From NCBI GenBank assembly GCA_900466605.1, contig UBMU01000015.1, positions 186,001 through 250,000 of the forward strand: 64,000 nucleotides of DNA, given 5' to 3'. Below, one piece after another: positions 52,300 to 60,730 of the stretch. Within the stretch, counting starts at the first letter, position 1. The number at the start of each line of letters is the position of its first letter. Made by a program: the position numbers and the translations under genes. The notes under the pieces were generated by a model, which searched no databases, was not told where the DNA came from, and saw only the letters and a program-made list of their open reading frames with translations. Origin of the DNA: Hyphomicrobiales bacterium. Lineage in GTDB: Bacteria; Pseudomonadota; Alphaproteobacteria; Rhizobiales; Rhizobiaceae.

Positions 52300-52508
52300 G
52301 GGCTTCCTCCTGAATTCTGGTGCGCAAGCAGCCTACCTATGTCTTTGCCTGCGGCGTAGCATGGCCTTTTGCGGGCGGAAAGGTTATGACGCAGCGGAAT
52401 CGGTACGGTTTCCGGCTGTTTCTGTTGCATTCGCAAAGACCATAATTATAGTCCGGCCACCCGAGAAAGGGCGGAGTTCCGCCTCCGGAAAGTTTTGAGG
52501 AGTTTAGC

Positions 52509-52856
52509 ATGTTCACCACCCCGGCATTTGCCCAGGCTGCCACCGATACAGCGGCGTCCCCGTTCGGCTCTGGCTTCGAAATGATCATCCTGTTCGTGCC
52601 GCTGATGGTCGTCTGGTATTTCCTTCTGATCCGTCCGCAGCGCGCGCAGGCGAAGAAGCGCGAAGAGACGTTGAAGGCGATCCGTCGCGGCGATCAGGTC
52701 GTCACCGGCGGCGGCCTAGTCGGCAAGGTTACGAAGGTTGTTGACGACAAGGAAGTCGAAGTGGAGATTGCAGACGGCGTTCGCGTTCGCATCGTCCGCA
52801 CCGGCATTTCGGAAGTTCGCGTCAAGGGCGAGCCGGTAAAGGCGGACGCTGCATAA
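52509..52856 (+). CDS. yajC: Preprotein translocase accessory protein YajC
   Basis: Single-pass partner of SecDF. A short alanine-rich start is followed by the membrane segment FEMIILFVPLMVVWYFLLI, the RPQRAQAKKREE basic motif and the soluble part (LKAIRRGDQVVTGGGLVGKV). 115 residues. Gap of 56 bases to secDF, same operon. Confidence 0.95.
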   Translation: MFTTPAFAQAATDTAASPFGSGFEMIILFVPLMVVWYFLLIRPQRAQAKKREETLKAIRRGDQVVTGGGLVGKVTKVVDDKEVEVEIADGVRVRIVRTGISEVRVKGEPVKADAA

Positions 52857-52912
52857 TATCGCAAACCTAGCCGTGAACCGGATTGGGCCGGATCGGAAAC
52901 AGTCGAGAGAAA

Positions 52913-55474
52913 ATGCATCGTTTTTCCCGCTTGAAAGCCGCTCTGATCTGGGTTCTGGTGTTAGTGGCCGCGGCAATCGCGGCCCTGAATCTTTTGTCGG
53001 ACGGGCAGCGTTCTAGACTGCCCGTATGGCTTGCTCAGAGCGGCGTTGCCCTTGGCCCTGATGTGCAGGGCGGTTCCCATCTGCTTTTCCAGATTGAACG
53101 CGCTGATATCGTCAAAGAACAGCTCGAGGGAACCGTCGCGGATGTTCGCGGCAAGTTGCGCGAATCCAACATTCGCTACACCGGTTTGACCGGTACCGAC
53201 CAGGACATCACGGTCAAGATCACGGATTCCAGTCAGATAGATGCCGCTGTTAATGCTTTGAGCATGCTGACCGCGAGCACGATGAGTGGCTGGTTCGGAG
53301 GCTCGGTCCAGAACGTTACGCTGCAGAAGGGCAACGACGGACAGCTCACACTGCGAATTTCCAACGACAGCATCAACCAGGGTATCGCGGCGGCTCAGGT
53401 GCAGTCGCTGGACGTTGTCGAGCGTCGCATCGCAGGCATCGGAATCAAGGATTTTTCAGTCCGACCCGACGGCCGCGACCGGATAGACGTCAAGGCCCTT
53501 GGCTCGATCGACGTCGAGCGGTTGAAGAATGTTCTGAACGAGCCTGCTCGGCTTTCTGTTCGGATGATCGATGAAAGCATGTCTGGGCAGGAGGCTCTTG
53601 CCGGTCGCTGGCCAGTAGCATCAGAGGTGCTCTATTCGCTGGACGATCCGCCTGTTCCCTATCTCGTCGATCGCACCGATTTCGTAACGGGCAAGAATCT
53701 CGTCGACGTTCAGGCTGTCGTCGATGCGCAAACGAATGCGGTTGCCATCAGCTACAAGCTGGACGCAGGGGGGACAGAGCAGCTTGCGCAGAAAACGCGC
53801 AAGAACATCGGCCGGCACCTAGCCATACTATTCGACGATCAGGTCATGGCGGCGCCGCTGATCAGTGCGCCGATCCTGGATGGCATGGGCATGGTACCGG
53901 TGAGCTTCAGTGAGGATGGCGCTCGGGATCTTGCACTTATGCTGCGAGCCGGGGCTCTGCCCGCAACATTGACAACCGTCGAGGAGCGTACCGTTAGTCC
54001 CGCACTCGGCGCGGAATCGAAGCGCTCCGGCCTGGTTGCAGGTCTCGTCGCCGCTATCCTCGTCATTGGTCTGATGTTTGCGTTCTATCGTGGATTAGGC
54101 ATCATCGCGGCCGTATCGCTTCTACTGAACCTCCTCCTCGTTCTTGCCGTACTCACCGTGCTCGGTGCGACGCTGACGCTGCCCGGTATCGCGGGCATCG
54201 TCTTGATCATAGGCATGGCGGTCGATGCCAACGTGCTCGTCTACGAACGAATTCGCGAAGAGGCGAAAGCCGGGGGCTCCTTCGCGGGTGCGATCGACAA
54301 CGGCTTTTCCCGTGCGTTTATGACGATCCTTGATGCCAATGTCACCATCGTCATTGCCGCAGTCATTCTCTACTATCTGGGCAGTGATACGGTACGCGGT
54401 TTCGCGGTGACGCTTGCTGCGGGTATCCTGACAACGGTCTTCACCACCTTTACGCTGACCCGCTGGATTGTGGTCACCTGGCTTCATCGCAAACATCCTC
54501 GGCATCTGCCTAGGGATGTTCAAACGGGCATCTTCGATCACGCGAACATCCGCTTCATGGGGATACGGCGCTACACTTTCACGGTGTCGGCTGCACTCTC
54601 GATCCTGGCCATGGTAGGTTTCGCAACCGTCGGCGCTAATCTTGGCGTTGATTTCGCCGGGGGATCGCTTGTGGAGGTCAAGGCGAAGCAGGGTGCCGCC
54701 GATCCGGAGGATATCCGCGCGCGTCTAGGCGATCTGAACATCGGCGACATCGAGGCTCGCCGTCTTTCCGAAGCAACGACAGCATTGGTTCGTATCCAGG
54801 CGCAGGGTGGCGGTGAGAATGCCGAACAGTCGGCGATGACGTTGCTGCGCGATGAGTTGAGCGACGACTATGACATCCGGCGGGTCGAGGTTGTCGGACC
54901 CGCTGTGTCGGGTGAGCTGACCAGGGCCGCGACATTGGGCATACTTGGCTCGCTGGCTGTCATCGTGGTCTACATCTGGATCCGTTTCGAATGGCAGTTT
55001 GCAATCGGTGCGATGATTGCGACGCTACACGATATCATACTGACGCTTGGCCTCTTCGTACTGACAGGTATGGAGTTCAATCTTACAAGTGTTGCGGCCA
55101 TCCTGACGATCGTCGGTTATTCGCTCAACGATACGGTTGTCGTTTACGATCGCATGCGCGAAAATCTGAAGCGCTATCGCAGGATGCCGATGCCGATTCT
55201 GATCGATGCCTCCATCAATCAAACGCTATCGCGCACGGTTCTGACCGCTGCGACGACATTGCTTGCGCTTGTGGCGCTCTGCCTCTTCGGCGGTGACGTG
55301 ATCCGCCCGTTCGCCTTCGTGATGCTGTTCGGCGTTGCAATTGGCACCTTTTCCTCCATCTACATAGCCGCGCCCGTGCTGATTGCTTTCAAGCTCCGCC
55401 CGGATGCGGTCGATAATGATCAAAACAAGAAAGTGGCCGAGCCGGAGACGAATTCCGGCAATCCGGCAGTGTGA
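52913..55474 (+). CDS. secDF: Fused SecD-SecF translocase
   Basis: Proton-driven export helper. The SecD half carries LGPDVQGGSHLLFQIERAD and the GIAGIVLIIGMAVDANVLVY membrane region; the SecF half starts around residue 545 (FMGIRRYTFTVSAALSILAM, NLGVDFAGGSLVEV) and has SVAAILTIVGYSLNDTVVVY. 853 residues in one chain, as in many Alphaproteobacteria. ATG 52913 follows GAGAGA. Directly followed (4 bases) by the Mth938 gene. Confidence 0.96.
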   Translation: MHRFSRLKAALIWVLVLVAAAIAALNLLSDGQRSRLPVWLAQSGVALGPDVQGGSHLLFQIERADIVKEQLEGTVADVRGKLRESNIRYTGLTGTDQDITVKITDSSQIDAAVNALSMLTASTMSGWFGGSVQNVTLQKGNDGQLTLRISNDSINQGIAAAQVQSLDVVERRIAGIGIKDFSVRPDGRDRIDVKALGSIDVERLKNVLNEPARLSVRMIDESMSGQEALAGRWPVASEVLYSLDDPPVPYLVDRTDFVTGKNLVDVQAVVDAQTNAVAISYKLDAGGTEQLAQKTRKNIGRHLAILFDDQVMAAPLISAPILDGMGMVPVSFSEDGARDLALMLRAGALPATLTTVEERTVSPALGAESKRSGLVAGLVAAILVIGLMFAFYRGLGIIAAVSLLLNLLLVLAVLTVLGATLTLPGIAGIVLIIGMAVDANVLVYERIREEAKAGGSFAGAIDNGFSRAFMTILDANVTIVIAAVILYYLGSDTVRGFAVTLAAGILTTVFTTFTLTRWIVVTWLHRKHPRHLPRDVQTGIFDHANIRFMGIRRYTFTVSAALSILAMVGFATVGANLGVDFAGGSLVEVKAKQGAADPEDIRARLGDLNIGDIEARRLSEATTALVRIQAQGGGENAEQSAMTLLRDELSDDYDIRRVEVVGPAVSGELTRAATLGILGSLAVIVVYIWIRFEWQFAIGAMIATLHDIILTLGLFVLTGMEFNLTSVAAILTIVGYSLNDTVVVYDRMRENLKRYRRMPMPILIDASINQTLSRTVLTAATTLLALVALCLFGGDVIRPFAFVMLFGVAIGTFSSIYIAAPVLIAFKLRPDAVDNDQNKKVAEPETNSGNPAV

Positions 55475-55478
55475 GAAT

Positions 55479-55865
55479 ATGGCAAGAGGCATAGAAATCC
55501 GCGAGGCGCATTTCCCTGGACGCGCGCCCATTGATACCTACGGCAATGGCGGTTTCCGTTTCGCCGACATGTCCCATCGCGGGTCGATCCTTTGCCTGCC
55601 GTCAGGCATCTATGGTTGGGACATGGATATATCGAAGCCGCTGTCCGTCGAGAATTTTCAAAAGGTTCTCGACGAGGCAGCTGAGATAGAATTCCTGCTG
55701 ATCGGGACCGGAAACGATATGCGCCCGATCCCGCCTGATTTGAAGGCCGCCCTCAAGGCTGCAGGTATCTCCTCGGATTCCATGAATACCGGCGCAGCGG
55801 TTCGCACCTTCAATATTATGCTGATGGAATCCCGCGCGGTTGCTGCGGCACTGATAGCGGTTTGA
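55479..55865 (+). CDS. Mth938-domain protein (NDUFAF3-like)
   Basis: 128 residues. The core IDTYGNGGFRFADMSHRGSI, FLLIGTGNDMRPIPPDLKAAL and then GISSDSMNTGAAVRTFNIM is the Mth938/DUF498 fold. Human NDUFAF3, a respiratory complex I assembly factor, belongs to this family, and its bacterial relatives are known to lie next to secDF. ATG 55479 lies 4 bases after secDF; its stop and the following ATG nearly touch. Confidence 0.9.
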   Translation: MARGIEIREAHFPGRAPIDTYGNGGFRFADMSHRGSILCLPSGIYGWDMDISKPLSVENFQKVLDEAAEIEFLLIGTGNDMRPIPPDLKAALKAAGISSDSMNTGAAVRTFNIMLMESRAVAAALIAV

Positions 55866-55867
55866 CA

Positions 55868-56719
55868 ATGGCCGATCAGTCTTTGACGAACCAGGACATC
55901 TGCCTGGCGACACTGCGCGACAACGACCGTGACCGCTACCTGGCCTGCCTGCTGTCGCCGGAAAGCAAGAGGGGCGCCTTGGCAGCCCTCTATGCCTTCA
56001 ATGCCGAGCTCGCGCGGATTCGCGATCTTGTGCACGAGCCGCTTCCGGGAGAGGTGCGCATGCAATATTGGCGCGACCTGCTGGAGGGCAGCGCTCACGG
56101 TTCCACCCAGGCAAATCCAATTGCCTCTGCCTTGCTGTCCGCAGTCGAAACCCACCGCCTGCCGCCAAAGACCCTCGTAGACATGATCGATGCTCGCATC
56201 TTCGATCTCTACGATGATCCGATGGAGGCGCGGGTTTCGCTCGAAGGGTATGCCGGCGAGACAGCGTCCGCGCTCATCCAATTGGCCAGCCTGGTGCTCG
56301 CACCGGAGGAGGCGGCTGTGTCCGCGGAGGCCGCAGGGCACGCAGGTGTTGCGCAGGCGGTTGCCGGCTTGCTGCTTCTGATGCCGTTGCACCGCCACCG
56401 CGGCCAGCTTTACATACCCGTTGAAATCCTGACGGCGACTGGCCTTGATCGCGATGCCTTTCTCGCCGGCGAGGATCAGCCACGCATCTCGGCTGCCATC
56501 GAAGCCTTTGCGGGGCTCGGTCGCGACCACCTTGCCAAGGCGAGAAGTGTCGCAATACCGCAAGCGGTGTTTTCCGCCTTTTTACCCGTCGCCCTGGCGG
56601 AGCCCGTTCTCGTCAACGCGCAGAAGCTAGGCTCTGGACTGTTCGAGCGTACGCTTCAGCGGTCGCAGTTGCGTCGCCAAGCGGCTATGCTGTTCGCGTT
56701 GATGCGTAAGAAAATTTGA
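55868..56719 (+). CDS. Squalene/phytoene-synthase-fold protein, NDUFAF6-like
   Basis: 283 residues. Conserved segments: DRYLACLLSPESKRGALAAL, YAFNAELARIRDLVHEPLPG, MQYWRDLLEG, and MIDARIFDLYDDPM. The first aspartate-rich motif of true synthases is weak, which together with context (Mth938 gene upstream) favours the complex I assembly factor NDUFAF6 branch rather than hopanoid or carotenoid synthesis. A third product class cannot be excluded without a tree. Confidence 0.85.
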   Translation: MADQSLTNQDICLATLRDNDRDRYLACLLSPESKRGALAALYAFNAELARIRDLVHEPLPGEVRMQYWRDLLEGSAHGSTQANPIASALLSAVETHRLPPKTLVDMIDARIFDLYDDPMEARVSLEGYAGETASALIQLASLVLAPEEAAVSAEAAGHAGVAQAVAGLLLLMPLHRHRGQLYIPVEILTATGLDRDAFLAGEDQPRISAAIEAFAGLGRDHLAKARSVAIPQAVFSAFLPVALAEPVLVNAQKLGSGLFERTLQRSQLRRQAAMLFALMRKKI

Positions 56720-56787
56720 CTTTGTTCAAACTCGCGCAAGGCTCGTACCCTATAGATGCGTAGTTACAGCTTTGATCGGAGAGCGAT

Positions 56788-57255
56788 GTGAGCATTATCG
56801 TCTGGTGCGTTATTTTCGCGATCGTTATTCTCATCGCTTTCATTTCTACGCGCATGGCGGCGCAGAACAAGGAAGATGGCTTCCACGATACCGGCCTCGC
56901 GATCATCGAATTCAACCGGGCTTTCCCCAAAGAAGCAATCCGTCAGTTGCAGGCGACGGCCGACGGACAGGCCGTGTTCGTACGCTTGCACGATAACAAG
57001 GCCGGCTTCATGCGTAGCATGCAGCGACACTACTCATGTCATGTCATCGAAGCGGGCAGGGTGCGTGTCCTGAGCTCGGAAACTGGCTGCGGCCTAAACG
57101 TCTCGTTCCTGGATGCTCCGCATCACAGCGGGACCTTCGAATTCGCTTCTGCCAAGGAGGCATCTGAGGTCTCCCTTTGGTTGCTCGGCAACTACGTGGC
57201 CGAGCCCGACAAAGCGTTGCCCCCTGAACGTTCCAGCACCGCGAACAGCCAATAG
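56788..57255 (+). CDS. Membrane-anchored hypothetical protein, 155 aa
   Basis: GTG 56788 follows GGAGAG. An N-terminal membrane anchor (IIVWCVIFAIVILIAFIST) precedes a soluble cytoplasmic or periplasmic part (IIEFNRAFPKEAIRQLQATA, FVRLHDNKAGFMRSMQRHYS, GLNVSFLDAPHHSGTFEF). It follows the NDUFAF6-like gene by 68 bases and is probably the operon's last gene. Conserved in rhizobia as far as I can judge; function unknown. Confidence 0.7.
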   Translation: MSIIVWCVIFAIVILIAFISTRMAAQNKEDGFHDTGLAIIEFNRAFPKEAIRQLQATADGQAVFVRLHDNKAGFMRSMQRHYSCHVIEAGRVRVLSSETGCGLNVSFLDAPHHSGTFEFASAKEASEVSLWLLGNYVAEPDKALPPERSSTANSQ

Positions 57256-57425
57256 CAGGCCGCCGCTGCGGCCGCTGCGATTTGCTTTGGTGCTTGTCCG
57301 CGGCGACCTCCAGCAAAGCCCGGCCGCGGCGGTTTTGCCGTTGCCTACAGTCCGAAATAGGCGCAAGATTTACGCACATCCGGTAAAAGTTTGAGTTTGT
57401 ATTCACAACGCCATGGAGGTGCGTG

Positions 57426-58085
57426 ATGCTTGCGATCAATGATACCGCTCCGGATTTCGAAGCTCAGACAACTGAAGGCAAGATCAGTTTTCACCAGTGG
57501 ATCGGCAGTTCCTGGGCCGTGCTGTTTTCGCACCCCAAGGATTTTACGCCCGTGTGCACAACCGAACTCGGCTACATGGCGCGGATCAAGCCTGAATTCG
57601 ACAAGCGCGGCGTGAAAATCATCGGTCTTTCCGTCGATCCGCTCGAACGCCATACGAGCTGGATGAACGACATCGAGGAAACGCAAGGCTACCGTCCGAA
57701 CTATCCGATGATCGCGGATGTCGATTACGCCGTATCGAAGCGCTACAACATGCTGCCGGCGCTGGTGTCCGGCGATCCGACGGAGCGCACGCCCGCCGAT
57801 AACCAGACCGTCCGCAACATTTTCGTGATAGGGCCTGACAAGAAGATCAAATTGGTTATGGTCTATCCGATGACCACAGGTCGTAACTTCGATGAGGTGC
57901 TGCGCGTCATCGATTCTCTCCAGCTTACCGCTAAGCACAAGGTCGCTACACCAGTGAACTGGAAAAATGGGGAGGACGTGATCATCGCCGGCTCAGTGTC
58001 TGACGACGACGCAAAGAAGCAGTATCCGCAAGGTTGGCGTGCACCAAAACCCTATATCAGGATCGTGCCACAGCCTCACGGGTAG
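57426..58085 (+). CDS. 1-Cys peroxiredoxin (Prx6 type)
   Basis: Reduces hydroperoxides. HPKDFTPVCTTELGYMAR holds the peroxidatic cysteine (about residue 43), and it is the only cysteine in the 219 residues, so the enzyme is of the 1-Cys type needing an external thiol. The extended C-terminal domain (VATPVNWKNGEDVIIAGS) is also Prx6-like. GGAGG precedes ATG 57426. Followed by the persulfide dioxygenase gene, 35 bases later. Confidence 0.93.
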   Translation: MLAINDTAPDFEAQTTEGKISFHQWIGSSWAVLFSHPKDFTPVCTTELGYMARIKPEFDKRGVKIIGLSVDPLERHTSWMNDIEETQGYRPNYPMIADVDYAVSKRYNMLPALVSGDPTERTPADNQTVRNIFVIGPDKKIKLVMVYPMTTGRNFDEVLRVIDSLQLTAKHKVATPVNWKNGEDVIIAGSVSDDDAKKQYPQGWRAPKPYIRIVPQPHG

Positions 58086-58120
58086 TTATCGCAAACGATA
58101 CCGCCACGAAGGAGGTGGGG

Positions 58121-59158
58121 ATGATTTTCCGGCAGCTGTTCGATCCGGTATCGAGCACTTATTCCTATTTGCTGGCAAGCCGGAAAGGTGGCGAGGCGCT
58201 AATCATCGATCCGGTATTGGAAAGGGTCGATCGCTATCTCCAACTCATCCATGAGCTCGACCTGAAGCTGGTCAAGGCCGTGGATACCCATCTCCATGCT
58301 GATCACATCACTGGGCTTGGCGCTCTGCGCGACAAGACCCACTGCATTACCGTGATGGGAGAGCAGACGAAGGCCGACGTCGTTTCGATGCGTCTCGCCG
58401 ACAACGACAAACTGACCATCGAAGGGCTCTCCCTGGACGTCATCTACACGCCGGGCCACACGGATGATTCATACAGTTTCGTGCTGCCCGACCGCGTGTT
58501 CACCGGTGATACGCTACTCATTCGCGGCACAGGCAGGACCGATTTCCAGAACGGTGACCCGAGGGCGCAATTCGAGTCGATCTTTGGCCGACTTCTGAAG
58601 CTTCCGGAATCGACGCTGGTCTTCCCCGCGCACGACTACAAGGGCGATACGGTCTCCACAATCGGCGAAGAAAAAGCCTTCAACCCGCGCCTGCAGGTGA
58701 AGTCCGCAGATGAATATGCCGATCTGATGAACAATCTGAAGCTGTCGAACCCGAAGATGATGGACGTGGCAGTCCCAGCCAATATGAAGGTTGGGATGAA
58801 TCAGGATAACGTCATGCGCCATGGCTGGGCATTGACGGCGCAGCAGGCGCTGGGCGTCGTCGGCCTCGGCGACGTTGCGCTGATCGATCTCCGGGAAAGT
58901 AACGAGCGGCAGCGAAACGGCAGCATTCCAGGCTCCCTGCACGTCCCGTATCCATCGCTAGAGGAAAGCATCGGTGCTGGTGGCATGCTGCATGAGCTGG
59001 CAAGTTCAACCCGCAAAAGGTTGCTTTTCTACTGCGCGTTTGGTGAACGATCGGCAATGGCCGTGCAGGCGGCACATGATGCGGGTCTCCCCATGGCCTT
59101 TCATATTCAAGGCGGTATCGATGCCTGGAAGAAGGTAGATGGCCCCATAGCGCATTAG
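58121..59158 (+). CDS. Persulfide dioxygenase (ETHE1-like) fused to rhodanese
   Basis: Oxidises glutathione persulfide to sulfite and handles persulfide sulfur. The metallo-beta-lactamase part has THLHADHITGLG (residues about 56-67), YTPGHTDDSYSF and FTGDTLLIRGTGRTDF, the ETHE1 pattern. From about 255 a rhodanese domain (VALIDLRESNERQRNGSIPG, then LLFYCAFGERSAMA with the active cysteine) follows. 345 residues. AAGGAGG ribosome site. Fusion of the two activities in one chain indicates a sulfide-detoxification unit with the peroxiredoxin. Confidence 0.9.
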   Translation: MIFRQLFDPVSSTYSYLLASRKGGEALIIDPVLERVDRYLQLIHELDLKLVKAVDTHLHADHITGLGALRDKTHCITVMGEQTKADVVSMRLADNDKLTIEGLSLDVIYTPGHTDDSYSFVLPDRVFTGDTLLIRGTGRTDFQNGDPRAQFESIFGRLLKLPESTLVFPAHDYKGDTVSTIGEEKAFNPRLQVKSADEYADLMNNLKLSNPKMMDVAVPANMKVGMNQDNVMRHGWALTAQQALGVVGLGDVALIDLRESNERQRNGSIPGSLHVPYPSLEESIGAGGMLHELASSTRKRLLFYCAFGERSAMAVQAAHDAGLPMAFHIQGGIDAWKKVDGPIAH

Positions 59159-59177
59159 CGAATAGGCTAGCCCCAAG

Positions 59178-59209
59178 GTGGAGGCATCAGCAATTGCTGA
59201 TGCCTCCAC
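59178..59209. repeat. Perfect 32-bp palindrome between convergent genes
   Basis: GTGGAGGCATCAGCAA followed directly by its exact reverse complement, no spacer. Lies between stops at 59158 (plus) and 59216 (minus). No T-runs; may act as a shared transcription stop or protein site. Confidence 0.85.
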
Positions 59210-59215
59210 GCATGA

Positions 59216-60649
59216 TCATGCGCTTTCGGCAAGCTTGATGTCGAGGCCGAGCCAGTTCGCACAATCGGCAAGCGCTCGCTTCGCGATCAGCTGGCGTTTC
59301 ATGATGGTCTTGTCCTTGCCACGGAAGCGCTTTACGCCCTCGGGCTTGACGATCGAGCCGGGTTCGAGCTCCGGGAAAAGCCCGAAGTTGATGTTCATCG
59401 GCTGGAACGACCGCTTGCCGGGCTCTTCATCATTGACGATATGGCCCCCGGTGATGTGGCCAAGCAGCGATCCGAGCGCCGTGGTCGAAGGCGGGAGCGA
59501 TGCAGATTCGCCCTTTCGCTCGGCGGCGGCAAACCGGCCTGCCAAGAGTCCGACACTGGCGCTTTCGACATAGCCTTCGCAGCCGGTGATCTGTCCAGCA
59601 AAGCGCAGGCCCGGGCGGGACCTGAGCGTCAGGGACGGATCGAGCAGGGTCGGCGAATTGATGTAAGTATTGCGGTGAAGTCCGCCGAGGCGCGCGAATT
59701 CGGCATTCTGAAGCCCCGGAATCATGCGGAAGATCTCCGCTTGGGCGCCGTACTTCAGTTTCGTCTGGAAACCGACCATGTTGTAGAGCGTGCCGAGCGC
59801 ATTGTCCTGTCGCAACTGCACGACAGCGTAGGCCTTGACCGTCGGGTTGTGCGAATTGGTCAGTCCCATCGGCTTCATTGGTCCGTGGCGCAGCGTTTCG
59901 CGGCCGCGCTCTGCCATGACTTCGATCGGGAGGCAGCCGTCGAAGTAGGGGGTTCCTTCCCATTCCTTGAATCCGACCGTGTCACCGGCAATCAAGGCAT
60001 CAACGAAGGCGTTGTACTGCTCTTCGGTCATTGGACAATTGATGTAGTCCTTGCCAGTGCCGCCGGGGCCGACCTTGTCGTAGCGCGACTGAAACCAGCA
60101 AATGTCCATGTCGATGCTGTCGCGATGAACAATCGGTGCAATCGCGTCGAAGAATGCCAACGCATCCGCGCCCGTCTCCGCCTGGATCGCGCTGGCCAGC
60201 GAAGGCGCGGTCAGGGGACCGGTTGCAACGATTGCAAGGTCCCACTCTTTCGGCGGCAGACCGGTCACTTCCTCGCGGACGACGTTGATCAACGGGTGCT
60301 CATGGATCGCCTTGGTCACGGCGTCGGAAAAACCGTCGCGGTCAACCGCCAGCGCGCCGCCGGCCGGGACCTGGTGCCGGTCGGCACAGGCCATGATGAG
60401 CGACCCCGCCATGCGCATCTCGGCATGGATAACGCCGACTGCGTTGCTGGTCGCGTCGTCGGAGCGGAAGGAATTGGAGCAGACGAGTTCGGCAAGCCCG
60501 TCGGTCTTGTGCGCATCCGTGCCGCGCACGCCACGCATCTCATGCAGGATAACGGGAACGCCGGCATTGGCGATCTGCCAGGCGGCCTCGGAGCCGGCCA
60601 GGCCGCCGCCGACGACGTGGATGGGAGAATGGGAAGAGGTCTTGTTCAT
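59216..60649 (-). CDS. trmFO: tRNA U54 methyltransferase, folate/FAD-dependent
   Basis: Makes ribothymidine 54 in tRNA using methylenetetrahydrofolate. The FAD-binding start [20 protein letters not shown], then [23 protein letters not shown] and the C-terminal [12 protein letters not shown] are TrmFO hallmarks. 477 residues. Leftward, convergent with the persulfide dioxygenase. A long open frame on the opposite strand over the same DNA is an artefact of GC bias. Confidence 0.95.
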   Translation of the reverse strand: MNKTSSHSPIHVVGGGLAGSEAAWQIANAGVPVILHEMRGVRGTDAHKTDGLAELVCSNSFRSDDATSNAVGVIHAEMRMAGSLIMACADRHQVPAGGALAVDRDGFSDAVTKAIHEHPLINVVREEVTGLPPKEWDLAIVATGPLTAPSLASAIQAETGADALAFFDAIAPIVHRDSIDMDICWFQSRYDKVGPGGTGKDYINCPMTEEQYNAFVDALIAGDTVGFKEWEGTPYFDGCLPIEVMAERGRETLRHGPMKPMGLTNSHNPTVKAYAVVQLRQDNALGTLYNMVGFQTKLKYGAQAEIFRMIPGLQNAEFARLGGLHRNTYINSPTLLDPSLTLRSRPGLRFAGQITGCEGYVESASVGLLAGRFAAAERKGESASLPPSTTALGSLLGHITGGHIVNDEEPGKRSFQPMNINFGLFPELEPGSIVKPEGVKRFRGKDKTIMKRQLIAKRALADCANWLGLDIKLAESA

Positions 60650-60730
60650 GCGCGGCTGATTATCACGCTGGACCGCCGCAGGAAACCGAAGAATTGACGT
60701 CAGCTCGGCTCGATGCGGGCGTCGGCATCT

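Noticed and set aside
59441..60697. Long plus-strand open frame (418 codons) over trmFO
   Set aside because: It is antisense to a clearly recognisable TrmFO protein and has no family features; GC-rich third positions keep the opposite strand open.
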